From an uncultured Bradyrhizobium sp. (lineage in GTDB: Bacteria; Pseudomonadota; Alphaproteobacteria; Rhizobiales; Xanthobacteraceae), in contig NZ_CAKZHY010000173.1 in assembly GCF_936928535.1 (NCBI RefSeq), positions 89,271-153,270 on the forward strand: DNA of 64,000 nucleotides, given 5' to 3'. Of the stretch, positions 8,544-15,127 are shown piece after piece. Position 1 is the first letter of the stretch. Each line of letters opens with the position of its first letter. The notes under the pieces were generated by a model that had not been told where the DNA came from, searched no databases, and saw only the letters and a list, made by a program, of their open reading frames with translations. A program made the position numbers and the translations under genes.

Positions 8544-9476
8544 ATGGCCAAACTCCCCGATTTCGAGGCGCTCGCGATTTTCGCAAAAGTCGTGGAATTA
8601 CGGTCGTTTGCCGGGGCGGCGAGCGAGCTTTCGACGTCCAAGGCCACGGTGTCCAAGGCGGTCACCCGCCTGGAGGAGCGGCTAGGGGCCCGCCTGTTCA
8701 ACCGTACCTCGCGGCGCCTGGCGCTGACCGATGCCGGCCACAAGCTCGCCGATCGCGCCACGCGGCTGCTGGCCGATGGTGAAGCGGCGGAGAACGAGGC
8801 GCTGGCGCAATCGGTCGCGCCGCGCGGCCTGGTGCGGCTCGCGGTGCCCATGACGTTCGGCATCAAGGCGGTGGCGCCGTTGTTGCCGGAGTTCTTCGAG
8901 ACTTATCCTGAGGTCTCGGTCGATCTTCACCTGAGCGATGCGACGGTCGATCTGATCGGCGAAGGCTTCGACATGGCGGTGCGGATCGCGCGTCTGCCGG
9001 ATTCCTCGCTGATCGCGCGGCGGCTCTTCACCATGCCGCGCTTCACTGTGGCGGCGCCGTCCTATCTGAAGAAACACGGCCGGCCGACGCATCCGATGCA
9101 TCTCGCCCAGCACAAATGCTTCGCTTACGCTTATCTCTCCACGCCCAATATCTGGCACTACACCAATTCCGCCGGCGAGCAGGCCAGCGTGCGCCCCGGC
9201 GGCCTGCTGCGCGTCAATAATGGCGAAGCGGTGATGCCCTCGCTCATCGCCGGCCTCGGCATCGCAGAGCTGCCCGAATTCATCGTCGGTGAAGCGATTT
9301 CGTCCGGCGCCGTCGAAGTGATCCTGAAGGACTGGAAGCAGGCCGAAGGCGCCGTGCACCTCGTCACCCCACCCGGCGGCCCGCGCCCCGCCCGCGTCGA
9401 AGCGCTCGGCGATTTCCTTGCGGCCAACCTGCCGGGCACGTGCAAGCGCCGGCCGCGCGGGAAGGTGAAGGTTTAG
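8544..9476 (+). CDS. LysR family transcriptional regulator
   Basis: A 310-residue LysR regulator. The N-terminal winged helix (residues about 5-62) reads FEALAIFAKVVELRSFAGAA then STSKATVSKAVTRLEERLG and LFNRTSRRLALTDAG, all standard for the family. The remainder is the periplasmic-binding-protein-like effector domain. The start at ATG 8544 puts the helix-turn-helix at the usual place; an upstream in-frame ATG at 8511 would overlap the candidate operator. It probably controls the divergent SDR-pirin-wrbA genes. The effector is unknown, perhaps a quinone or electrophile. Confidence 0.93.
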   Translation: MAKLPDFEALAIFAKVVELRSFAGAASELSTSKATVSKAVTRLEERLGARLFNRTSRRLALTDAGHKLADRATRLLADGEAAENEALAQSVAPRGLVRLAVPMTFGIKAVAPLLPEFFETYPEVSVDLHLSDATVDLIGEGFDMAVRIARLPDSSLIARRLFTMPRFTVAAPSYLKKHGRPTHPMHLAQHKCFAYAYLSTPNIWHYTNSAGEQASVRPGGLLRVNNGEAVMPSLIAGLGIAELPEFIVGEAISSGAVEVILKDWKQAEGAVHLVTPPGGPRPARVEALGDFLAANLPGTCKRRPRGKVKV

Positions 9477-9498
9477 AGCGAACCGCTTCAACGATCTC

Positions 9499-9583
9499 CG
9501 TCATTGCGAGGAGCGAAGCGACGAAGCAATCCAGGATACCTCCGCGGAGACACTCTGGATTGCTTCGCTGCGCTCGCAATGAC
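9499..9583. repeat. Intergenic palindromic repeat (REP-like)
   Basis: Outer arms CGTCATTGCGAG and CTCGCAATGAC with inner arms GAAGCAATCCAG and CTGGATTGCTTC make a long imperfect stem-loop of about 85 bases. This is a well-known Bradyrhizobium-type dispersed repeat. It sits between the convergent LysR gene and a small gene. Confidence 0.75.
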
Positions 9584-9592
9584 CGGGCCCAA

Positions 9593-9850
9593 TCAAGACA
9601 CCTTCACCCCGTCGATCGCCACGATCCGCAGGCTTGGCTTCAGCGTCTTCTCGAGCTCCGTCTTCATCTCATGCACGCGCGGGTCGGTCGAGCGCGCGGC
9701 GCACACGGCGTATTGATGCACGGATTGCGTCAGGGCGCGGCGCGCTTCCGGCGTTCGCGTCATCTCGGGCTTTGAAAGCCGCAGCACGATCGCCGCCAGA
9801 TTCACCAGCATCTCGTCGAGGGCGACGTCGATGGTCGCGAGTTTTCCCAT
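9593..9850 (-). CDS. Hypothetical protein, 85 residues
   Basis: Not recognised. A small soluble, mostly helical protein (MGKLATIDVALDEMLVNLAA) with a basic middle and a strand-like end (LRIVAIDGVKVS). An AAGGAG ribosome site six bases upstream of the ATG at 9850 supports it as a real gene. No membrane segment or cysteine pair is evident beyond a single Cys. Confidence 0.6.
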   Translation of the reverse strand: MGKLATIDVALDEMLVNLAAIVLRLSKPEMTRTPEARRALTQSVHQYAVCAARSTDPRVHEMKTELEKTLKPSLRIVAIDGVKVS

Positions 9851-10004
9851 GGCGCACTCCTTGGCAAGATCGTCTCCAAAGGAAACGGAGGGTCGGGGGA
9901 TGTGTTCCTGACGGGGCCGAACATGGCTAACACTTCGTAAACGGCTTGTTCTTGCGGACCATCACGCTAGGCTGGCAGCGAAACAAGAAAACAGGGGGGC
10001 TGCC

Positions 10005-11015
10005 ATGAATCGACGCATGAATCGACGTATGGATCGACGTGACGTCTTGCGTGCCGCTGCCGCATTGCCGTTGTTGCGGATCGCATTACCGGAAGCGGCC
10101 TTTGCGCAAACCTACCCTGTCCGCAACATCACCATGATCGTCCCGTTTCCCGCCGGTGGCCAGGCCGATCTTGCGGCCCGCCCCGTCGCGCAGGCGCTGG
10201 AGCGGATTCTCGGCAAGTCCGTGATCGTCGACAACCGCGCCGGAGGCGCCGGCGGATCGGTCGGCAATGCCGCGGCCGCGCGCGCCGAGCCCGATGGCTA
10301 CACGCTGCTGATGACATTGTCCTCGCTCGCGGTGCTGCCCGAGGCCGACAGGCTGTTCGACCGGCCCGTCGCCTACGAGATGTCGCAGTTCATGCCGATC
10401 GCGCGCGTGCTGGCCGATCCGACGCTGCTCGCGGTGCCGACCTCGGCACCTTGGAAGACGGCGCAGGAGTTCGTCGAGGACGCGAAGAAACGCCCCGGCC
10501 AGATCACCTACGGTTCGTCCGGTCCCTATGGCACGCTGCATGTCGCAATGGAGATGTTCGCAAACAGCGCCGACATCAAATTGCTGCACGTGCCGTTCCG
10601 CGGTGCGGGCCCCGCGCTGACCGCGCTGCTCAGCGGCACCGTGCAGGCGATCGCGGCGGCGCCGGGCACGCTGAAGCCGCAGGTCGACGACGGCAAGCTG
10701 CGTGTGCTCGCCAATTGCGGCGCGCAGCGCATCGCGAGCTTCCCCGATGTGCCGACCTTCCAGGAGCTCGGCTACACCGATGTCGAGATGTACATCTGGG
10801 CCGGGCTGTTTGCACAGAGCGCGCTGCCGGCGCCGGCCGCGACGCGCCTGCGCGAAGCCATGGCGCAGGTGATGACGAACCCTGACGTGCTCAGGACATT
10901 CGAGGCGTCGGGCAGCCTCGTCGCCTATCAGGATGCGCCTGCGTTCGCCGACTTCGTGGCGAGCGACAGCGCACGGCTGATCGCGGCGGTGAAGAAGATC
11001 GGCAGGGTGGAATAG
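10005..11015 (+). CDS. Bug/TctC-type tripartite tricarboxylate transporter binding protein
   Basis: A 336-residue periplasmic binding protein. An arginine-rich start (MDRRDVLRAAAALPLLRIAL, ending FAQ) looks like a Tat- or Sec-type signal. Then comes the Bug family core: YPVRNITMIVPFPAGGQADLAAR, GKSVIVDNRAGGAGGSVG and ARAEPDGYTLLM. It would capture a carboxylate in the periplasm. No tctA or tctB membrane gene lies nearby, which is common for this family. The first 12 codons are a threefold repeat of a MNRR-type unit, so initiation could occur at 10005, 10017 or 10029. Confidence 0.9.
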   Translation: MNRRMNRRMDRRDVLRAAAALPLLRIALPEAAFAQTYPVRNITMIVPFPAGGQADLAARPVAQALERILGKSVIVDNRAGGAGGSVGNAAAARAEPDGYTLLMTLSSLAVLPEADRLFDRPVAYEMSQFMPIARVLADPTLLAVPTSAPWKTAQEFVEDAKKRPGQITYGSSGPYGTLHVAMEMFANSADIKLLHVPFRGAGPALTALLSGTVQAIAAAPGTLKPQVDDGKLRVLANCGAQRIASFPDVPTFQELGYTDVEMYIWAGLFAQSALPAPAATRLREAMAQVMTNPDVLRTFEASGSLVAYQDAPAFADFVASDSARLIAAVKKIGRVE

Positions 11016-11110
11016 GTTCCTGCCGCGTTTTCACATTTTGTTGTTGGTCCAGAACCTGTCCGCGCCTCATTGATTGAAGACAAATCGAGCGAGTTGGAAG
11101 GATCGGAACC

Positions 11111-11467
11111 ATGCGAACACAGCGGATTGCGCTGGGTGTGGCGCTTGCGATCGGCGGCATCGTCGCGCAGAGCGCAGCATCCGCCGAAGAATATCGTGGA
11201 ACCATGGAGCAGCAGATGGCCTGCACGCCTGACGTCTGGCGCCTGTGCAGCGACCAGATTCCGGATGTAAGCCGTATCACCGCGTGCTTACGACAGAACA
11301 CGCCACAGCTCTCCAATGGCTGCCGTGCCGTGTTCGAATCCAATAACCAGATGCCGTCGCAACAGCCCGTTCCGCGCAATCGCGTCGCGCCTGCGCCGCG
11401 CTACAACAATGCGCCGCCGCCCCCTCAGCAGGTGCAGCCGCGGCCCTATGACGATGACGACGACTAG
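11111..11467 (+). CDS. Small secreted Cys-containing protein, 118 residues
   Basis: A signal peptide (RIALGVALAIGGIVAQSAASA) is followed by a short domain with four cysteines (CTPDVWRLC, ITACL and LSNGCRAVF), then a Pro/Gln/Asn-rich tail ending in DDDDD. The spacing recalls the cysteine-rich repeat proteins found in Bradyrhizobium, which are periplasmic with no known function. A GGAAGGAT ribosome site precedes the ATG at 11111. It stands between a binding-protein gene and a convergent cyclase gene. Confidence 0.75.
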   Translation: MRTQRIALGVALAIGGIVAQSAASAEEYRGTMEQQMACTPDVWRLCSDQIPDVSRITACLRQNTPQLSNGCRAVFESNNQMPSQQPVPRNRVAPAPRYNNAPPPPQQVQPRPYDDDDD

Positions 11468-11485
11468 CGCAGGTTAGCGGTTACG

Positions 11486-11512
11486 CGCGACGATGCGCAT
11501 CGCATCGTCGCG
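11486..11512. terminator. Perfect hairpin between convergent genes
   Basis: CGCGACGATGCG and CGCATCGTCGCG form a perfect 12-base-pair stem around a CAT loop. It lies between the ends of the secreted-protein gene and the cyclase gene, so it probably terminates or stabilises both transcripts. There is no T tract. Confidence 0.55.
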
Positions 11513-11513
11513 T

Positions 11514-12347
11514 TCAGCGCTCTTCCCGTCTGTCCGATTGAGGTCGAGGTCCGAGCGCCATCCGCAAGGCCGCGCCGAAGAGGATGACCGTGACTGGCCA
11601 ATGGAACCAGATCTTGTGCGCGCCGGTGAATAGATTGATTGCAATCAGGAAGGCCGAGACCGTGAGCGCCGCTGCGACCGGACGGGGCAGCCTTGCTAGC
11701 CAGTCCGAAACGGCGTTCCTCGATGAGGATGGCTCGCGTTCGCGGCCCATCAGCGGGGCACCGGCGGTCCCCCCGGGTAGCGGACTGTCCTTGATCGGAT
11801 AGCTCGCTTGCCCGGCGGTATGGCTGCCGATGGTCAACCGATAGCTGGTCAGGGGTGCAATGTTCTTCAGGGGTCGCTGGCCGAGACAGTCGAAGCCGAC
11901 AGATAATTTGTTGTGCACCTGATCGTAGACGGAGCTCGAGATCACGACGCCGCCGGGTTCGGCGAGCTCTTGCAGGCGCGACGCGATATTGACCCCGTCG
12001 CCATAGATGTCAGTGCCATCCACCATCACATCGCCGAGATTGATGCCGATGCGAAACTGCATCGGGTTCAACGGCGGCGGGGTTGATTCCTGATGGGAAA
12101 TCTCCTGCTGGATCTCGATCGCGCATTGCACGGCCTCGACGACGCTGGCGAACTCGGCGATCACGGCATCGCCCCAGGTGTTGACGATGCGGCCGTCATG
12201 GCGCTCGACCAATCGCGCAATCGCCGTGCGGTAGCGGCGGAGCGTCTCCAGCGTGCCCCTCTCGTCCGCTTCCATGAGGCGGGAATAGCCGTACACGTCA
12301 GCGCACAGCACGGTGGTCAGTCGTCGTTTCACCTTCTCGTCGGGCAT
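11514..12347 (-). CDS. Class III adenylate/guanylate cyclase with C-terminal membrane segments
   Basis: A 277-residue protein. The class III catalytic domain occupies residues about 8-175: metal-binding Asp17 in LCADVYGYSRLME and Asp60 in NTWGDAVIAEF, plus Asn120 and Arg124 in DIYGDGVNIASRLQ. All expected catalytic residues are present, so it should make cAMP or cGMP. Unusually the catalytic domain is N-terminal and is followed by two hydrophobic segments near the C-terminus (PVAAALTVSAFLIAINLF and WPVTVILFGAALRMAL). Homologues in rhizobia often carry TPR or other domains there instead. ATG 12347 fits the family start. Confidence 0.9.
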   Translation of the reverse strand: MPDEKVKRRLTTVLCADVYGYSRLMEADERGTLETLRRYRTAIARLVERHDGRIVNTWGDAVIAEFASVVEAVQCAIEIQQEISHQESTPPPLNPMQFRIGINLGDVMVDGTDIYGDGVNIASRLQELAEPGGVVISSSVYDQVHNKLSVGFDCLGQRPLKNIAPLTSYRLTIGSHTAGQASYPIKDSPLPGGTAGAPLMGREREPSSSRNAVSDWLARLPRPVAAALTVSAFLIAINLFTGAHKIWFHWPVTVILFGAALRMALGPRPQSDRREER

Positions 12348-12403
12348 GGTCCTTACACTAGCCTCCCTGACCGGCAAAAGCATCAGGCATCGCAGCCGGC
12401 GCC

Positions 12404-12871
12404 TTACGGCCTGTGCTCGCAGACATCGACCCATTCGGCCGCAGTCAGCTCGGCCAATCGGTCCGGCGTGATGCGCACGGCGCTGTGGGTCGAGCCTGCG
12501 GCCGGCACCACCACGTCGAACGCCTTCAGCGAAATGTCACAATAGACCGGCAGCGGCGATTTCAGCCCGAACGGACAGACGCCGCCGACCTCGTGCCCGG
12601 TGATGTCGGCGACCTCTTCCAGCCCCAGCATCTTGGGCTTGCCGCCGAACTGCGCCTTCACCTTCTTGTTGTCCATCCGCGAGGTGCCGGCGGCCACGAT
12701 CAGGATGACGCGCTCGCCGACGCGCAAGGACAGCGTCTTGGCGATCATGCCGGGCTCGACGCCATAGGCTTCGGCGGCCAGCTGCACCGTCGCCGAGCTG
12801 ATCGGGGATTCCATGACGGAGATGTCGGGGGCTTTCTCAGCGAAGAAGGCACGAACGGATTGAAGGCTCAT
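12404..12871 (-). CDS. YbaK/EbsC-type aminoacyl-tRNA deacylase
   Basis: A 155-residue single-domain protein of the YbaK/ProX editing family. Lys45 in PGMIAKTLSLR matches the conserved lysine of the active site. The pattern VILIVAAGTSRMDNKKVKAQFG, then the GHEVGGVCPFGL loop and AAGSTHSAVRITPDRLAELT near the end, are diagnostic. The enzyme hydrolyses mischarged tRNA such as Cys- or Ala-tRNA(Pro) in trans. It lies 56 bases upstream of the cyclase gene on the same strand. Confidence 0.9.
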   Translation of the reverse strand: MSLQSVRAFFAEKAPDISVMESPISSATVQLAAEAYGVEPGMIAKTLSLRVGERVILIVAAGTSRMDNKKVKAQFGGKPKMLGLEEVADITGHEVGGVCPFGLKSPLPVYCDISLKAFDVVVPAAGSTHSAVRITPDRLAELTAAEWVDVCEHRP

Positions 12872-12931
12872 TCCAGTCAGCTCATTCCAGACTTAAGGGG
12901 GCGGGCGGCGATGCCTAGGCGATCCCCGGGG

Positions 12932-13669
12932 TCATCCTTGGATGATCCCAGCCAGCTCCGAGAGGGAGCGGACGCGATGATCCGGCGCAAAGCCGAGCTC
13001 GTCCATCTGGGTGCGGATCGCCTTGAACATGGTCAGCGGTGCCACGAGTTCGGTCTCGACGCAAGTCAGGGCCATCGCCTCCGGCGTCACCCGCTCGATC
13101 CAGGCCACATTGAGCCCGAACGCCTTCGCGCCGGCGACGTCCCAGGGATTGGAGGAGACGAACAGCACCTCGCCAGGCGCAGTGCCGAGCGCCTCGCCGA
13201 TCAGCTCATAGGCCTCCGGGCTCGGCTTGAAGTTCTTCTTGGCATCGACGCTGATGGTGGCGTCGAGCAGGCGGTCGAGCCCGGTGTTGCGCACCAGCGC
13301 GTTCAGCATGTCCGGACTGCCATTGGAGAGGATGGCCAGCTTTCGCGGTTTCAGCGCCGTGAGCGCGTCGGTCGCATCGGCATAGAGATCGAGATGCAGA
13401 TATTTGTCGATGATGCGCTCGAACGCCTCGCCCTCGTAGGACAGCCCCATCACGCGCAGCGTATAGGCCAGCGAGTCGCGCGTGACGGCAGAAAAATCCT
13501 GGTAGCGCCGCATCAGCGAGCGCAGCCAGGTGTATTCGAGCTGCTTGATCCGCCAGACCTGCGTGATGATCTCGCCATAGCCGGGAAACGCATCCTCGGT
13601 GATCTCAGCGACCGACTGGATGTCGTAGAGCGTCCCGTAGGCGTCAAACACGACGGTTTTGGTGGGCAT
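12932..13669 (-). CDS. Haloacid dehalogenase type II (HAD superfamily)
   Basis: A 245-residue HAD hydrolase with nucleophile Asp9 in VVFDAYGTLYD. The other motifs are LSNGSPDML (motif II Ser), a Lys in KNFKPSPEAYEL, and VSSNPWDVAGAKAFG, where SSNxWD is typical of L-2-haloacid dehalogenases. It would hydrolyse 2-haloacids to hydroxyacids through an aspartyl ester, though the natural substrate may be a different organic acid. It starts at ATG 13669. Confidence 0.9.
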   Translation of the reverse strand: MPTKTVVFDAYGTLYDIQSVAEITEDAFPGYGEIITQVWRIKQLEYTWLRSLMRRYQDFSAVTRDSLAYTLRVMGLSYEGEAFERIIDKYLHLDLYADATDALTALKPRKLAILSNGSPDMLNALVRNTGLDRLLDATISVDAKKNFKPSPEAYELIGEALGTAPGEVLFVSSNPWDVAGAKAFGLNVAWIERVTPEAMALTCVETELVAPLTMFKAIRTQMDELGFAPDHRVRSLSELAGIIQG

Positions 13670-13884
13670 GGGCTGTCCTTCCGGGCTTTGCCATCACAAG
13701 ACCCCCGCTTGCGGGAGCGCGTATATCATCAGCTTACCAAAGAGCAGCGGAGGTCGCTGCAGGAATGATTGGCGGCTTGTGAGCGGGCTGGCATCTGCTT
13801 CTGAACGGAAAGCACCTGGCCCGGCTCGGAACTTTGCCGACGCCTCTCCGTTCCCCTTGGCGGGCACGAACCTAGGCTGGCGCG

Positions 13885-14232
13885 ATGAAATGGATGTTGG
13901 TCGTCTTGGTCGGCGGCGTCTCACCCGTCAACACCGATCTGGTGTTCGACAAGTTCAGCGACTGCCTGTCCGCCGAGGAGCAGATGCGGCAGCACTATGC
14001 CGACGCGTTCGAAGCGTGGGATCGCACGGCTGCGGCAAGGATCGACCGGCGCAGCGATTACAGGAAGGCCCGCGATATCGAAGCCAAACGGCTGCTCAGC
14101 AACGTTGGGACGTGCGTGCCGCACGGCGGCGGCGATTCGTTGCCGGTCACGTCACCGCAGCAGCAACCTTCCGCTCCAGCCGCGCCGCAACCTGCCGTGA
14201 CACCGTCGCCGCAGCCATCGCCGCGACCTTAG
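13885..14232 (+). CDS. Hypothetical protein, 115 residues, Pro-rich tail
   Basis: Not recognised. The N-terminus (MKWMLVVLVGG) is a short hydrophobic start that may be a degenerate signal. A central basic helical stretch (RRSDYRKARDIEAKRLLSN) is followed by GTCVPHGGG and a low-complexity Gln/Pro/Ala tail. Two cysteines, one in DCLSAEEQM and one in GTCVP, could pair outside the cytoplasm. The ribosome site is weak. Confidence 0.55.
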   Translation: MKWMLVVLVGGVSPVNTDLVFDKFSDCLSAEEQMRQHYADAFEAWDRTAAARIDRRSDYRKARDIEAKRLLSNVGTCVPHGGGDSLPVTSPQQQPSAPAAPQPAVTPSPQPSPRP

Positions 14233-14564
14233 CTACTCAGCCTCGACATGGCGGATGATGCTCTGGTCCTGGACATTTGCGATCAATTCGTCTGCGCGAG
14301 ACAGAAGCCGATGCAGCAACGGTGAAGAATTCGCCTGGTTGTATCCCAAGGCTAGGGCGAAACCCATCGCCTGACGGCTGGAGCCTCATGGCGAACACCC
14401 GCGCGGCGTCGAGCTCCGCGGTCGCCTCGTACTCCGCTGTCGCCCCGGACAAGCGCCCCCAGGGGCGCGCCGATCCGGGACCCATTCGTCGACGGAGGCC
14501 TGGCGCAAGTCTGAGGCCCTGAGCGCATGAACGTGAGGGCTTCGATCGCTCCGCCTGCTGCTTC
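14233..14564. other. Gene-free stretch at the left edge of the peptide-export island
   Basis: No gene is supported in these 332 bases. They hold a fragment of a REP-like sequence (CCCCGGACAAGC ... GATCCGGGACCC) near 14450-14485 and the left copy of the 52-base direct repeat at 14497-14548. Confidence 0.5.
14497..14548 (+). repeat. Left copy of the direct repeat flanking the export island
   Basis: Starts GGCCTGGCGCAAGTCTGAGG and ends GTGAGGGCTTCGATCG. By hand alignment about 44 of 52 positions match the copy at 22063-22113, in the same orientation. It lies 17 bases beyond the end of the last gene in the exporter operon. Unlike the right copy, it lacks the second arm of the hairpin that follows. 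Confidence 0.6.
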
Positions 14565-15125
14565 TTAGCGATGGGGCTTTCTGATCTCGCCTTCCTCGAC
14601 CAGCTTGCGAAGGCGATCGAACCGTTCGCCCGCCATCGCAAGGCGATCCAGCACCTCAGGGTCCAGCTCGTCCTGCAGGCGGGCGTTCTCGTTCGCAAGA
14701 TCCACGTCCTTGCCGTACGCCATCCGGCGTTCGGTTGCGCGCAGCCGGTCGGAGAGCAGTATGGCGAGAGCACGATAGAAGCGGCTTGCGAAGGAAGCAT
14801 CGCTGGCCAGCTTCTGCTGCAATATTGCCTTGTCGATAAACAACGTCAGAGCGTCGACCTTCGCGAGGACCGTCGCCGAGGGTGGCGCGGAATCGACCAG
14901 CGACATTTCTCCAACGATGTCTCCCGCCTCGATCTGGGCAATTTCACCGCCCCCCTGAATCTCGACCCCCATGCGTCCCTGGAGCACGAGGATGATCGAT
15001 CCGACCGGCACGCCTTCCTGAATGACCACCTCTCCGCCGCGGATCGTCCGCCGCTGGCCGGACCGCACCATCCATTCGACGTCGGAATCGTTCAGCACCC
15101 CAAACATGAAAAGGACCTTGCGCAT
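14565..15125 (-). CDS. Cyclic-nucleotide-binding-fold protein of the exporter operon
   Basis: A 186-residue protein. Residues about 15-125 form a cNMP-binding beta-roll (RRTIRGGEVVIQEGVPVG, ILVLQGRMGVEIQGGGE, then GDIVGEMSLVDSAPPSATV), followed by a C-terminal helical part rich in charge. The phosphate-binding cassette keeps the Gly-Glu pair, but where cAMP-binding proteins have an Arg just before the (S/A)-A-T-V segment there is Ala-Pro-Pro. It may therefore not bind cyclic nucleotide in the usual way. There is no DNA-binding domain. It starts two bases after the preceding ABC gene stops, so translation is coupled. Similar proteins accompany NHLM-type peptide exporters. Confidence 0.85.
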   Translation of the reverse strand: MRKVLFMFGVLNDSDVEWMVRSGQRRTIRGGEVVIQEGVPVGSIILVLQGRMGVEIQGGGEIAQIEAGDIVGEMSLVDSAPPSATVLAKVDALTLFIDKAILQQKLASDASFASRFYRALAILLSDRLRATERRMAYGKDVDLANENARLQDELDPEVLDRLAMAGERFDRLRKLVEEGEIRKPHR

Positions 15126-15127
15126 GA

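Noticed and set aside
8429..8866. N-terminal extension of the SDR by more than 140 residues
   Set aside because: The extension runs through the divergent promoter and into the LysR gene on the other strand; ATG 8428 matches the family start.
14277..14522. A second precursor peptide at the left edge of the export island
   Set aside because: The only open frame there is Arg/Ser-rich, lacks a double-glycine leader and a ribosome site.
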